Positions 28,192-37,762 of a DNA stretch of 64,000 nt are shown piece after piece. Source of the stretch: Mycobacterium gallinarum (lineage in GTDB: Bacteria > Actinomycetota > Actinomycetes > Mycobacteriales > Mycobacteriaceae). Where the stretch lies: contig NZ_AP022601.1 of assembly GCF_010726765.1 (NCBI RefSeq), positions 620,001 to 684,000 on the forward strand, read 5' to 3'. Position numbers and translations under genes: made by a program. Each line of letters opens with the position of its first letter. The first letter of the stretch is position 1. The notes under the pieces are model-generated. The model was not told the origin of the DNA. It searched no databases and was given only the letters and a program-made list of their open reading frames with translations.

Positions 28192-28399
28192 TATAGTCGG
28201 TCGGCGTGACCACCCCGTCCCCGATCCGGCGCTGAATGTTCACCCTTCGGCTCGACATGTGCGCGCCCGCCTCCGATGCCGGTCATCATCCGGCCCCGCA
28301 CATCCTGACGGCCGCGATTGCGAGGCCGCCGGGTACATCACGGCCCGACCTGCAACGCGCCGTCATGGCGTCCGAACGTCGCGATCGAAAGGGACAACC

Positions 28400-29467
28400 A
28401 TGACATTGAGGACCGTGGTCTGGTCGACTGGAGGCGTCGGATCGATTGCGATAGACGCGATTCAGGGCAGACCGGATCTCGATCTCGTCGGCGTGTGGGT
28501 GCATTCGTCGGACAAGGTCGGCCAGGACGCCGGAGTGCTCGCCGGCATCGACCCGATCGGTATCGCTGCGACCAACGACGCCGACGCGCTCATCGCGCTG
28601 CGGCCTGACTGCGTGGTGTATGCCGCCAGCGGACCGGACCGCGACGCGGGGGCGGTGCCCGACTACGTCAAGCTGCTCGACTCGGGAATCAACGTCGTCT
28701 CGACGTCCTCAACCAGCATGGTGTATCCACCCGCCTATTACTCGCCGGAATGGCGCGAGCAGATGGAAACCGCGGCCAAGGCGGGAAACGCGTCGTTCTA
28801 CGCATCCGGCATCTTTCCCGGATTCGGCTCAGATCAGCTGGCCCTGATGCTGGCCACGCAATCGAAGAAGATCCGCTGTCTCAAGGTGACCGAGGTCGCA
28901 CTCAACGACCACTATCCGGTAGCCGACGTGATGATGAATGGCATGGGTTTCGGCCATCCGCTGGACTTCGAACCCCTTCTGAAGACACCTGGCTTCATCG
29001 AAATGGCCTGGCGAGCACCGATATATCTGATAGCTGCCGGCCTGGGCGTCGAAGTCGAGGAGGTGCGCGGGACGCTCGACCGCCGTCTGACCGACAGAGA
29101 CATCGAGGTGGCGTTCGGCACCATCAAGGCGGGCACGTGCGGCGCGGTGAGCACGAGGGCCGCCGGCGTGGTCAACGGCCGGGAAGCGATCGTCGTCGAA
29201 CACATCATCCGGATGGCGCGCGATGTGGCACCCGATTGGCTCGCCTCGGAGTTCGACGCGACGTATCGCGTCGACATCGAGGGCGATCCCGACATTCACT
29301 GCGCGATGAACGTCGGCGCCGCTGAGGGTCACGCCGCGGGCCACGCGGCGATGGCCGCCACGGCGATGCGGGTGGTCAATGCGATTCCCTATGTCGTCCG
29401 CGCACCCGCAGGCCTACTGAGCTCGCTCGATCTGCCGAACACGTTGCCACATAACGTATTCGACTGA
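28400..29467 (+). CDS. DapB-like NAD(P)-dependent oxidoreductase
   Basis: A 355-residue paralogue of the divergent gene at 27004, sharing the Rossmann segment VVWSTGGVGSIAIDAI, the YAASGPDRDAGAVPDYVK segment and the FYASGIFPGFGSDQL segment. Probably an NAD(P)-dependent dehydrogenase or reductase acting on an intermediate of the island's pathway; substrate unknown. The ATG at 28400 is favoured by GGGACAACC upstream; an open frame 5' of it lacks family similarity. A P450 gene follows after 42 nt, probably co-transcribed. Confidence 0.8.
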   Translation: MTLRTVVWSTGGVGSIAIDAIQGRPDLDLVGVWVHSSDKVGQDAGVLAGIDPIGIAATNDADALIALRPDCVVYAASGPDRDAGAVPDYVKLLDSGINVVSTSSTSMVYPPAYYSPEWREQMETAAKAGNASFYASGIFPGFGSDQLALMLATQSKKIRCLKVTEVALNDHYPVADVMMNGMGFGHPLDFEPLLKTPGFIEMAWRAPIYLIAAGLGVEVEEVRGTLDRRLTDRDIEVAFGTIKAGTCGAVSTRAAGVVNGREAIVVEHIIRMARDVAPDWLASEFDATYRVDIEGDPDIHCAMNVGAAEGHAAGHAAMAATAMRVVNAIPYVVRAPAGLLSSLDLPNTLPHNVFD

Positions 29468-29509
29468 TTTAGGGGAAACAGATCTGATGATCAACAAGAG
29501 GAGCAGCCC

Positions 29510-30706
29510 ATGACCGAAGTGAACACCACCGATCTGTACTACGACCCGTTCGATTTCGACATCGATGACAATCCGTATCCGATCTGGAGACGGCTGCGGG
29601 ATGAGGCACCGCTCTATCGCAACGAGAAGTACAACTTCTACGCACTCAGCCGCTACGAGGACGTCGCGCGGGAACTCCACAACTGGGATACCTACCGGTC
29701 AGGCAAGGGTTCGACGATCGACATCATCATGAGCGGCGTCGAGGTGCCCCCCGGGGTGATCCTTTTCGAGGACCCGCCGATTCACGACATCCATCGGCGA
29801 GTGTTGTCAAAGGTGTTCACGCCGCGGCGGATGGAGGCCATCGAAGATCTGGTTCGCCAGTATTGTGTCCGCGCGCTCGACGCCTTGGCTGGCGCCTCGA
29901 CGTTCGACTTGATCACGGATTTCGGGGCGCTGATTCCCATGCGGACCATCGGCTATCTGCTCGGCATTCCAGAACAGGGTCAGCAGGAGATCCGGGACAA
30001 CACCGACGCGTCAATCGGACTGAAAGACGGCAACTTTCGGTCAGTCTCGGCCGAGGCCTTCGAGAATGCATATCAGCTCTTCGCCGAGTACATCGAATGG
30101 CGAGCCGAACACCCCTCCGACGACTTGATGACGCAGCTGCTCAACGCGGAGGTCGAAGAGAATGGCGAGCTGAGGCCGCTGACGCGCATCGAGGTGCTGA
30201 CCTATACGAGCATGATCGCCGGGGCGGGCAACGAAACAACCACCCGGCTGATCGGCTTCATCGGCCAACTCCTGGCCCAGCATCCCGACCAGCGGCGCGA
30301 GCTCGTCGAGGACTTCTCGCTCATCCCGCGGGCGATCGAGGAAGTGCTGCGTTTCGAGGCGCCGTCACCGGTACAGGCACGTTACGTCGCAAGGGACACC
30401 GAGGTACACGGTCAGACAGTCGGCGAGGGCTCGATCATGCTGCTGCTCAACGGCTCAGCCAACCGGGACGAGCGACAGTTTCCGAACGGCGAGAGTTTCG
30501 ACATCCACCGCACAGGATCCCATCTGTCGTTCGGCCAGGGCCTGCACTTCTGCCTGGGTTCGTCGTTGGCGCGAATGCAGGCGCGGGTGGCACTTGAAGA
30601 GATGCTGAAACGGTGGCCCGAGTGGGACGTCGACCTGGACAATGCGGCGATGGCGCACACCACAAGCGTCCGTGGGTGGGGTCGATTGCCCATCATCACG
30701 GCTTAG
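29510..30706 (+). CDS. Cytochrome P450 monooxygenase
   Basis: A 398-residue soluble class I P450. The I-helix oxygen-activation motif is AGAGNETTT near residue 243, ExxR is EEVLR near 279, and the haem loop FGQGLHFCLG spans 341-350 with Cys348 as axial thiolate. It needs a ferredoxin and reductase, neither of which is encoded in this region. ATG at 29510 with GAGGAG upstream. CYP family cannot be assigned safely by eye. It is co-directional with the oxidoreductase before it and the binding-protein-like gene after it. Confidence 0.93.
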   Translation: MTEVNTTDLYYDPFDFDIDDNPYPIWRRLRDEAPLYRNEKYNFYALSRYEDVARELHNWDTYRSGKGSTIDIIMSGVEVPPGVILFEDPPIHDIHRRVLSKVFTPRRMEAIEDLVRQYCVRALDALAGASTFDLITDFGALIPMRTIGYLLGIPEQGQQEIRDNTDASIGLKDGNFRSVSAEAFENAYQLFAEYIEWRAEHPSDDLMTQLLNAEVEENGELRPLTRIEVLTYTSMIAGAGNETTTRLIGFIGQLLAQHPDQRRELVEDFSLIPRAIEEVLRFEAPSPVQARYVARDTEVHGQTVGEGSIMLLLNGSANRDERQFPNGESFDIHRTGSHLSFGQGLHFCLGSSLARMQARVALEEMLKRWPEWDVDLDNAAMAHTTSVRGWGRLPIITA

Positions 30707-30732
30707 CATTCTGAATCGAGGACAGGGGCGTC

Positions 30733-31845
30733 ATGTCTTACGAGAGCACAGCTGAGCCGATCAAGATCGGCTACCTGATGGACTTCAAGTTGTCGGACGA
30801 CTTTCCGCAGCACTACCGTGACGACCTCACCATCCCCTTCGACATGGTCTTCGAGGACGCGATGGCCAAGGGCGTCATCGACCGGCCCGTCGAGATCGTC
30901 TATCGCGAGGTCGAGGGGCTGCCCAAGGGCAGCGTGAAAGCGGTCATCGACGCCTATCGGGAGCTGGTCGACGAGGGCTGCCTCGTGATCTTCGGTCCGC
31001 ATATCGGTGACAACGCGGTCGCGATCAAGGATGCGTTGAACGAGCAATTCCGGGTTCCCGCGATCAGCGTGACGGGATCGGATGAGGCGTTGGGAGAGTG
31101 GTTCTTCGCCTTTCCGATGGGATCCCACTTCGACGAGCCGATCTTCTGGACCGATCTGCTGGTCAAAGGCGGTCACACCGACGTGGGGGTGCTCATGGAG
31201 CAGTCGCTGGTGGGGGAGGCGTACATCGCGAACTTCCGAAAAGCCTGTCAGCAGCGCGGCATCAGGATCGTCGCCGAGGTCACGATCGCTCAGACCGCCC
31301 AGGATGTGACCAAGGCCGTGCGCACGCTGTACGACGCAAAGGCGCAGGCGATCGTGCACGCCGGCTTCGGCTTCGGAATCGTGTTCGTCAATCCCGCACT
31401 GGCAGAACTGGACTGGGACCCGCCGCGCTTCGCGGGAACCGCGTTCGAGAATGCCTGGATCAACCCGGTGATGTGGAATGCGTTCATGGGCTGGACCGGT
31501 CTCGACCAGTACGACGAGGGCAACCAGGTGGGTCAGCGCTTCCTCGACGAATTCAAGAATAGAACCGGTAGACGCCCGGAATGGTGCGTGCCGGTGGTGA
31601 ATCGCGATGTCGCCGTGGCGATTCTGCTCGCGGTCGCCGACGCGCACCCACTGAGCCCGCGCGGCGTCAAGGAGGCGCTCGAGCGGGTCAAATCCGTGCC
31701 GGCCGCCTCCGGCGCACCAGGTACCAGGATTTCGTTCGGGAACTGGACCCGTCGCGGTTGGATGGGCTCTGGCTACCTGGTCGCTCGGGAGTTGGAACCC
31801 GACGGTGTCAACTCCCGTCTCGTGGCCCGGTTCGGCGAGGCGTGA
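30733..31845 (+). CDS. Periplasmic-binding-protein type 1 fold, no signal peptide (copy 1)
   Basis: A 370-residue protein resembling branched-chain amino acid or amide ABC receptors (Peripla_BP_6): IKIGYLMDF start, CLVIFGPHIGDNAVAI and VPAISVTGSDE in lobe 1, and GVLMEQSLVGEAY in lobe 2. It begins MSYESTAEPIKIG with no signal sequence or lipobox, and no ABC permease or ATPase is nearby. It therefore probably acts in the cytosol as a ligand sensor, carrier or enzyme. About two-thirds identical by eye to 38670. It overlaps no neighbour; an SDR follows after 3 nt. Confidence 0.75.
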   Translation: MSYESTAEPIKIGYLMDFKLSDDFPQHYRDDLTIPFDMVFEDAMAKGVIDRPVEIVYREVEGLPKGSVKAVIDAYRELVDEGCLVIFGPHIGDNAVAIKDALNEQFRVPAISVTGSDEALGEWFFAFPMGSHFDEPIFWTDLLVKGGHTDVGVLMEQSLVGEAYIANFRKACQQRGIRIVAEVTIAQTAQDVTKAVRTLYDAKAQAIVHAGFGFGIVFVNPALAELDWDPPRFAGTAFENAWINPVMWNAFMGWTGLDQYDEGNQVGQRFLDEFKNRTGRRPEWCVPVVNRDVAVAILLAVADAHPLSPRGVKEALERVKSVPAASGAPGTRISFGNWTRRGWMGSGYLVARELEPDGVNSRLVARFGEA

Positions 31846-31848
31846 CCG

Positions 31849-32754
31849 ATGGCTGAACCGCGGAGCGTTGTCATCACCGGCGCATCACGCGGACTCGGTT
31901 TGGCGTCTGCGTCGCACCTCTATCGCCAGGGCTGGACGGTGGTGGCCGCCATGCGATCGGTGGACGAGGGTCTGGGCAACCTTCGCCGCGCGACCGGCGC
32001 TGCCCACGACGACGACCGCCTCATCGGTGTCCGCCTGGACCTGATGGACCCGGCGTCGGTCGAGGACGCCGCGGCCGAAATTCTGGCCGCCGTGGGGGCG
32101 CCGTACGGGCTGGTGCACAACGCCGGGATATCGGCAGCAGGCATGGTCGAGGAGACGCCAATCGACCTGTGGCAGAGAATGTTCGCCACCAACATTTTCG
32201 GACCGGTGGCGCTGACGCGGGCGTTGCTGCCGTCGATGCGGGCAGCGGGTCGCGGCCGGATTGTGCTGGTGTCGAGCGAAAGCGGGGTACGCGGCATGCC
32301 TGCCACCGCACCCTATTCGGCGGTCAAGGGAGCGCTGGAGCGATGGGGTGAGTCCATGGCCGGCGAGGTGTCGCCCTTCGGCATCGGCGTGACGATCCTG
32401 GTGGCGGGCACCTACGACACCGCGATCATCACCGATGAGGGCACCACCGACTCCCGTGACTTCGCCGGTCCCTACGCACCTCACCACAAGACGATGGACA
32501 AGCGAGGCCGCTACGCGATGAAGGTGGCGGCCCGTGCACCCGAGAAGTTCGCCGTCGGTCTGGCCAAGGCGCTCGACAGTCGCGCGCCCTTCGTCCATCG
32601 GCCGGTCGGTCCCGATGCACGAATGTTGATGGTGGGCAACAAGATCATGCCGACGGTGGCGATGCATCACATGATTCGGGTGATGATGGGCATCCCACGC
32701 TTCGGCGCCTTGCGGGACAACCGCACCTTCTCAGATGGACAGCCGCCGTCGTAG
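31849..32754 (+). CDS. Short-chain dehydrogenase/reductase (copy 1)
   Basis: A 301-residue classical SDR: TGASRGLGLAS cofactor motif near residue 10, HNAGISAAG near 90, catalytic serine in VSSESG near 142 and YSAVK near 155. Extended C-terminal region of about 60 residues. Likely oxidises or reduces a hydroxyl/keto group produced by the P450s. Paralogous to the SDR at 40945, each following a signal-less binding-protein gene. It ends 13 nt from the convergent double TetR gene. Confidence 0.88.
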   Translation: MAEPRSVVITGASRGLGLASASHLYRQGWTVVAAMRSVDEGLGNLRRATGAAHDDDRLIGVRLDLMDPASVEDAAAEILAAVGAPYGLVHNAGISAAGMVEETPIDLWQRMFATNIFGPVALTRALLPSMRAAGRGRIVLVSSESGVRGMPATAPYSAVKGALERWGESMAGEVSPFGIGVTILVAGTYDTAIITDEGTTDSRDFAGPYAPHHKTMDKRGRYAMKVAARAPEKFAVGLAKALDSRAPFVHRPVGPDARMLMVGNKIMPTVAMHHMIRVMMGIPRFGALRDNRTFSDGQPPS

Positions 32755-32767
32755 CTCGGCGCGCAGA

Positions 32768-34111
32768 TCATGCCTCGCGAACACTGATGCCCCGCAACGT
32801 GGTGTCTCGGGCCAGGATCAACGCGTTTCGCGTGCCGATCTGTTGGAGAATGTTCTCGGGAATCCACTGCTCACCGATGATGCATCGGGCCAGCAGATCC
32901 GCAGCGGGACTCTCTTTACGTATCTCGCCGGCGCGGATGCCCTCGGAGAGCAGGGCTTTCATCTGGCGAATCCGAGTCGTGAACGACCACGCGGGATTGG
33001 ATGTATCCGGCGGGGTATGACGCAGCCAGGCCAGTTGGATTCGGAACTCGTCGGGGAACTGGTCGAGTGCATTGATGTTCAGCCAACTCAAGGCGTCAAG
33101 CTTTTCGATCGTCGTGGCCTCTGTGTGCACGATGTCCGTCCACGCGCCGCCGACCTTGTGTCCGAACTCCAGCATGATCGACATCAACAGCTCGTCTTTC
33201 GAACCGATGACGCGGTAGACCGTGCCGGTCCCCAGTCCGGCGGCGGACGCGATGTCGCGGATGGTGGTCATCTCGTATCCGCGGCGGCCGAATTCGGCGC
33301 GGGCCACCGCCCGGACGTGAGCCGCCTTGAGGTCGCTGTCGTCCTCGGTGTCGACCCAACTCTGGATCACGTCTTCAGCGGCCGCGAATGCTTTCGACTT
33401 GTCCAGATCCGCATCTGCGGGAAGGTCGACTGCGAGACCTTCAAGCGCGATATGGCTTTTCAGCGTGGCCAGTTCGTCGGTCGACGCCTTGTGCCTGATC
33501 ACGTCGAGACCGACGTGCAGCATGCTCTGACACACGCGGTCGGCCAGGGTGGGCAGGTCCAGGTCGGATCGGATGTATCCGCCCCAGCGGCCGGCTCGAA
33601 GTGTCTGCAACATCGCGGCTTGGATGGTCGACGGGGGGCGCTGCGTGAGTTCCATCAGCTCGGGGTCTGAGCTCGGGCCTTCGTAGAACGACATCTGCAG
33701 GGCGGCCCGGTGCTCTACCGCGCAGCGGGCGATCTCACAGCCGAGCTCGGTGATCTGCTCGGCCACCGGACGTGGATCCGGTTCGTCGAGGCGCTTCAGC
33801 GCCAACTCGCCGACACGGTCCAGGTCTGCGTGATAGCGCCTGATCAGCTCGACCAGTATCGCTTCCTTGGAGTCGAAGTGGTGGTAGAGGCTGCCCGCGA
33901 GGATGCCCGCCGCATCGGCGATCTGCTGCAACGAGGTACGCAGCCCCGACGCGGCGATGACGGAGTTCGCCGTCTTCAGGATCTCCGTGCGCCGCGTCGC
34001 ATCGACTGCCGTTTCATCGGTGACGGCGCTGAGTTTCGCGGCGCGCTGACCCTTCTTGCCCGCAGGCCGGCTGCTTCTCGAACTCCGCCTCACGGCGTCG
34101 GCATCGGCCAT
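32768..34111 (-). CDS. Double-domain TetR-family regulator
   Basis: A 447-residue protein holding two complete TetR modules in one chain. HTH 1 lies near residues 55-82 (TSLQQIADAAGILAGSLYHH) and HTH 2 near 272-302 (TTIRDIASAAGLGTGTVYR), each followed by its own helical ligand domain. TetR proteins normally dimerise; this fusion may act as a built-in dimer or read two half-sites. The N-terminus is basic and Ser-rich. It is the promoter-distal gene of a leftward SDR-SnoaL-TetR set and may bind the AACA-n6-WGKT motifs. Confidence 0.88.
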   Translation of the reverse strand: MADADAVRRSSRSSRPAGKKGQRAAKLSAVTDETAVDATRRTEILKTANSVIAASGLRTSLQQIADAAGILAGSLYHHFDSKEAILVELIRRYHADLDRVGELALKRLDEPDPRPVAEQITELGCEIARCAVEHRAALQMSFYEGPSSDPELMELTQRPPSTIQAAMLQTLRAGRWGGYIRSDLDLPTLADRVCQSMLHVGLDVIRHKASTDELATLKSHIALEGLAVDLPADADLDKSKAFAAAEDVIQSWVDTEDDSDLKAAHVRAVARAEFGRRGYEMTTIRDIASAAGLGTGTVYRVIGSKDELLMSIMLEFGHKVGGAWTDIVHTEATTIEKLDALSWLNINALDQFPDEFRIQLAWLRHTPPDTSNPAWSFTTRIRQMKALLSEGIRAGEIRKESPAADLLARCIIGEQWIPENILQQIGTRNALILARDTTLRGISVREA

Positions 34112-34214
34112 CGCTACTTGCGTACCCTTCCTGGCGTCGTCGGCTTCGACAACTGCAAGCAGATCCTACCGATCGGCGTTCGAACTGCCGGGACGCCGCA
34201 ATCGGGCGTTCCGT

Positions 34215-34769
34215 TCACGAGGGTGCGTCCGCTCGCGATGCGATCAACGGGCGGTCATAGGAGGGATCCGCCGTGTCGTGCGTGGCCACCTTCATGGAGC
34301 CCGCCATCATCGCGATCACCTCGTCGGTGATGAACGACGTCGACTCCGCGTTCCACTCGACGACGCATACCCGGTCGACGATCGCCCAGCGTCCGCCGCG
34401 TCGTTCCAGGCGATCGACGTAGCGCCCGCCCGACAGAGTCATGTGGTTCACGGGTTCGCGGTCGGTCCCGACGAAGAGGTAGTAGGTTTCGGCGTGCGCT
34501 TCCTCGCCGTTGAGTTCCACAGTGTGGTTGAGCAGGTAGTGCTGGTAGCGGGTCTGCGTGGAGTGGTAGGCGAAGGCCCAATCGATGAAGTCGTCGACCT
34601 CGCCGATGAATCCGACGTGGTCGTCGACGGCCCCATCGTGGTAGGCGGACCGCAGTAGGGCGCGATCGCGCCGGTCCATGCCTCGCGCGTAGCGCATCAT
34701 GCAATCGCGGATCTGCTCGCGATCCTCAAGGCGGGCAAGCCTTTCGTGTAGTTCTGAATCGCCGGTCAT
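34215..34769 (-). CDS. SnoaL-fold (NTF2-like) protein
   Basis: A 184-residue SnoaL_4-type protein: REQIRDCMMRYARGMDRRD helix, LLRSAYHDGAVDDH, HYLLNHTVELNG strand and RWAIVDRVCVVEWN. Such folds include polyketide cyclases, dehydratases, ketosteroid-isomerase-like enzymes and Rieske beta subunits; the role here is unknown. The ATG at 34769 is preceded by GGGAAGG. It lies downstream of the SDR at 34951 on the same strand. The 181-bp gap between them shows no convincing gene. Confidence 0.8.
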   Translation of the reverse strand: MTGDSELHERLARLEDREQIRDCMMRYARGMDRRDRALLRSAYHDGAVDDHVGFIGEVDDFIDWAFAYHSTQTRYQHYLLNHTVELNGEEAHAETYYLFVGTDREPVNHMTLSGGRYVDRLERRGGRWAIVDRVCVVEWNAESTSFITDEVIAMMAGSMKVATHDTADPSYDRPLIASRADAPS

Positions 34770-34950
34770 CTACCTTCCCATCCATTGATGCCGACGACCT
34801 CGTCGACGGCTCGGCGGGGGGCGGCGGTGAACCTGAAATCGCTGCATGAGGCCGGCGATCAACTGTCCTCCCACGTTCTCCACGTAGGCCGCGCGGTACA
34901 GGTCCGCGATCGTGTCGTGGTGAGCAGATCCTCGATTTGCACGGCCGGTC

Positions 34951-35925
34951 CTACGATTTCGTGGGCTCGGGAAAAGCGACTTCGGCGTTGTCAGGCATCG
35001 CGCTGATGCCGAGGCGGTCACACACTTCGAGCACTTCGTCGACGATCGAGTCGGGAACGATGAATCTGTCGGTGGCCGACACCTGGTCGAGGTGCGCCAG
35101 GATGTCCTCGGCGGTCGGCTCGGTTTCGGTGTTGGCCAGCCAGCCCTCACCGAGCCCGGTGAATACGCGTGCGTAGCGCCCCGCGCATGCCGAGTAGTTG
35201 CGGTGGGTGAAATCGCATGCGCGGCTGGCCAGGAACGACACGAGTGGCACGACCAGCTCGGCGCGGATGGCTCGCATGAAGCCCGACTCCCTGAGGAACT
35301 TCTCGTCGCCGACCGTCTCGGTGACCATTCGCGAAAAGCCGGTGGGCAGCACGGTATTCGAGAGAACTCCGTGCGCAGCTCCCTCGATTGCGATCACGTT
35401 GGACAGTCCGACGAGGCCGGTCTTGGCTGCCGCGTAATGCGCTTCCATCGGCTGGCCGAAGTTGCCCGCTGACGACGAAATGAAGACGAATCGACCGTAC
35501 TTCTGTTTCGCCATCACCTTGTATGCGGGCTGGCTCAGGTAGAAGGCGCCGTCGAGGTGCACAGCCAACATCTGCCGCCAGTCGTCGGGGGAGAGCGCCT
35601 CGAACGGGATGCTGTTGAAGATGCCGGCATTGCTGATGACGGCGTCCAACCGCCCGAAGGTGTCGAGAGCGGTGTCGACGATGGCCTGGCCACCCTCGGG
35701 GCTGTCGACGGACTGATGCGACGCGACTGCCCGTCCGCCCGCTTTCGTGATCTCGTCGACCACCTGATCCGCAACGCTCGCGTCCGCGCCGTCGCCCCGC
35801 ATCGTGCCGCCGACGTCATTCACCACCACCGCCGCGCCCCGTCGCGCCAGATCGAGCGCGTACAGCCTGCCCAGACCACGGCCGGCGCCGGTTACGACGG
35901 TGACTTGGCCCTCGAAGTCGATCAC
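34951..35925 (-). CDS. SDR of the multifunctional beta-oxidation (17beta-HSD4-like) type
   Basis: A 324-residue SDR with VTGAGRGLGRLYALDLARRG near residue 10, the VNDVGGTMRGDG cofactor segment typical of 3-hydroxyacyl-CoA dehydrogenases of peroxisomal MFE-2 type, NAGIF near 98, SSSAGNFG near 150 and YAAAK near 165. Likely oxidises a 3-hydroxyacyl-CoA or related alcohol with NAD. The GTG at 35925 has AAGGAG upstream. It diverges from the VWA gene across an 89-bp gap containing island motif copy b. Confidence 0.85.
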   Translation of the reverse strand: MIDFEGQVTVVTGAGRGLGRLYALDLARRGAAVVVNDVGGTMRGDGADASVADQVVDEITKAGGRAVASHQSVDSPEGGQAIVDTALDTFGRLDAVISNAGIFNSIPFEALSPDDWRQMLAVHLDGAFYLSQPAYKVMAKQKYGRFVFISSSAGNFGQPMEAHYAAAKTGLVGLSNVIAIEGAAHGVLSNTVLPTGFSRMVTETVGDEKFLRESGFMRAIRAELVVPLVSFLASRACDFTHRNYSACAGRYARVFTGLGEGWLANTETEPTAEDILAHLDQVSATDRFIVPDSIVDEVLEVCDRLGISAMPDNAEVAFPEPTKS

Positions 35926-35972
35926 GCTGTACTCCTTGCTGTTTGACTGCAGCAGGACCGGACTTTACGGTG

Positions 35973-35987
35973 GAACAGATATTTGGT
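35973..35987 (+). promoter_or_regulatory. Island motif, copy b (AACA-n6-WGKT)
   Basis: GAACAGATATTTGGT lies in the divergent promoter between the SDR at 34951 and the VWA gene, 27 nt before the GTG at 36015. One of four related sites in non-coding DNA of the island. Confidence 0.5.
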
Positions 35988-36014
35988 CAACGGGAGGCGG
36001 CGGGAGGTGTCCGG

Positions 36015-37694
36015 GTGAACGACGCCGATGGTGACCGACTGCAGGCGCTGGGCATGTTGGCCTCCGCGCTCGCCGGGCGGCCCCTCGCGGTGGCGGCTGT
36101 CGATCCGGATGAGCCTTCGTGGACCGACGGACAGACTGTTTTCGTCGATCCTTCTGCACGTCCCCGCGAGAATCTGGAATCGGTGGCGGTGCACGCGTCA
36201 CTGATCGCGGCCGACAGCCTGGCCCCCGACATCATGGGTGCACTGGTCCGGCATCCCAGAGTGGCCAAGCGTTACCTGACCGTCGAGGGGCATCGTGCAC
36301 TGGCTGCCAACCGGGACGTGCTCCCCGGCGTGCTGTGCGCGTTGGCCGATCCCGAAACCGCGAGCCGTAGCGACTCGCCCGAATCGTCGCTGGCCCTAGC
36401 GTCGGGTAAAGATCCGCTCGATGAACCGCCGGCGCGGTGGGGGGTTGTGCGTGCCAAGAGGTTGTTGGCGGCCGGCAATCGGGCCGCCGAACAGGTGGAC
36501 CACGCAGCACATGTTCCACGGCGCGACAGCAAGGAGGCGCTCGAAGAACTCGATGACGGCGAGGTCGACGACAGCGACGATCCCGACCTGTTCAGCAATC
36601 CCGTCGGCGGGGGCGGGTTCATCGGCAAGTGGCTGAAGAAGATGTTGTCGTCGGCACGCAAGACCGGAGGCAGCGGCGGCGGTCCGCCAGGTGCCGACTC
36701 GCCGACCCACCGCACCGACTCGGCCAATCGCGGGGCCCTCGCAGTGTCGTCGACGGCGACTGCTGCAGGGGAGGACGTCGCCGACATCGCGGCAAGCGGG
36801 TACAAGTACCCGGAGTGGGACGCCGACCGCAAGAGCTATCGGCCGGAATGGTGCACCGTGCGCGAGATCGAGCCACGGATCAAGTCATCGGCGGCCGATG
36901 CGATCGACGGTGCCATCGGTGTGCGGCGTCCGCTGGCTCGCCTCGGCATGGGCCTGCATCGTCGCCATCGGCAGCCCCAAGGCGACGACATCGATATCGA
37001 CGCAGCAGTCGAGATGCGCGTCGAAGTGAGAGCCGGGTCGGTTCCCGACGAGAACGTCTACCTCGACAGCCTGCGGCGCCAGCGTGACCTGTCCGTGCTA
37101 CTGCTACTCGACGTCTCCGGATCGACTGCGGAACCGGGAACCGTGGGGCGAACGGTCCATCAGCAGCAGCGGGCGGTGATCACCGATCTCACAGTCGCCC
37201 TGCACGACCTGGGCGATCGTGTCGCGCTGTACGCCTACAACTCGCAGGGGCGTGGTGCGGTGAACATGTTGCCCGTCAAGAGATTCGACGACCATCTCGA
37301 TGCGGGGGTGATTCGACGATTGAACAGCCTCGAGCCGGGAGCGTATTCACGCCTCGGCGCGGCCATCCGGCACGGTTCGGCCGTTCTCGAGACGCGGGGC
37401 GGGACATCACGACGGCTGCTGGTCGTGGTTTCCGATGGTCTGGCTTACGACCATGGTTACGAGCGTGCCTACGGTGCGGCAGATGCACGACGCGCGTTGA
37501 CGGAAGCTCGCCGACGGGGGACCGGTTGCGTATGCCTGACCGTGGGCGCAGGTACCGATGTCGGAGTGTTGAAGAAGGTCTTCGGAAGCACCGCGCACGC
37601 CACGATCGCCCGACCAGAGCAACTGACGGGCATCGTCGGCCCGCTCTTCAGGTCGGCCGTCCGTTCCGCAGAGGTGCGGCGCCGGGTCTCGTGA
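36015..37694 (+). CDS. VWA-domain protein (NorD/CoxE-like)
   Basis: A 559-residue protein with a C-terminal von Willebrand A domain. The MIDAS motif DVSGST is at residues 366-371, preceded by a hydrophobic strand and a long acidic, low-complexity middle section. VWA proteins of this type work with MoxR/NorQ AAA+ ATPases to insert cofactors into or reactivate metalloenzymes. The GTG at 36015 is chosen because GGGAGG (36002-36007) sits 7 nt upstream; the frame is open to 35943. The AAA+ partner follows at 37763. Confidence 0.82.
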   Translation: MNDADGDRLQALGMLASALAGRPLAVAAVDPDEPSWTDGQTVFVDPSARPRENLESVAVHASLIAADSLAPDIMGALVRHPRVAKRYLTVEGHRALAANRDVLPGVLCALADPETASRSDSPESSLALASGKDPLDEPPARWGVVRAKRLLAAGNRAAEQVDHAAHVPRRDSKEALEELDDGEVDDSDDPDLFSNPVGGGGFIGKWLKKMLSSARKTGGSGGGPPGADSPTHRTDSANRGALAVSSTATAAGEDVADIAASGYKYPEWDADRKSYRPEWCTVREIEPRIKSSAADAIDGAIGVRRPLARLGMGLHRRHRQPQGDDIDIDAAVEMRVEVRAGSVPDENVYLDSLRRQRDLSVLLLLDVSGSTAEPGTVGRTVHQQQRAVITDLTVALHDLGDRVALYAYNSQGRGAVNMLPVKRFDDHLDAGVIRRLNSLEPGAYSRLGAAIRHGSAVLETRGGTSRRLLVVVSDGLAYDHGYERAYGAADARRALTEARRRGTGCVCLTVGAGTDVGVLKKVFGSTAHATIARPEQLTGIVGPLFRSAVRSAEVRRRVS

Positions 37695-37698
37695 TTGA

Positions 37699-37713
37699 AA
37701 CAAACATCTGTTC
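37699..37713 (-). promoter_or_regulatory. Island motif, copy c (AACA-n6-TGTT)
   Basis: On the plus strand AACAAACATCTGTTC, the most dyad-symmetric of the four related sites (AACA-n6-TGTT). It lies in the 68-bp gap between the VWA gene and the MoxR-type ATPase gene, 49 nt before the latter's ATG. Confidence 0.5.
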
Positions 37714-37762
37714 CGGCTACTCTCTGATCCACCGCAAGGACGCGGGTGACGAAAGGGGCGCT

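Noticed and set aside
29470..29490. Possible fifth island motif (AACAGATCTGATG) before the first P450
   Set aside because: Only the AACAGAT half matches the other four sites, so it was not counted.
34770..34950. Minus-strand reading with YRAAYVENVGGQLIAGLMQ between the SDR and SnoaL genes
   Set aside because: It looks protein-like, but it is open only as part of a frame overlapping the SDR gene. It has no start or recognised domain, so only a relic is possible.
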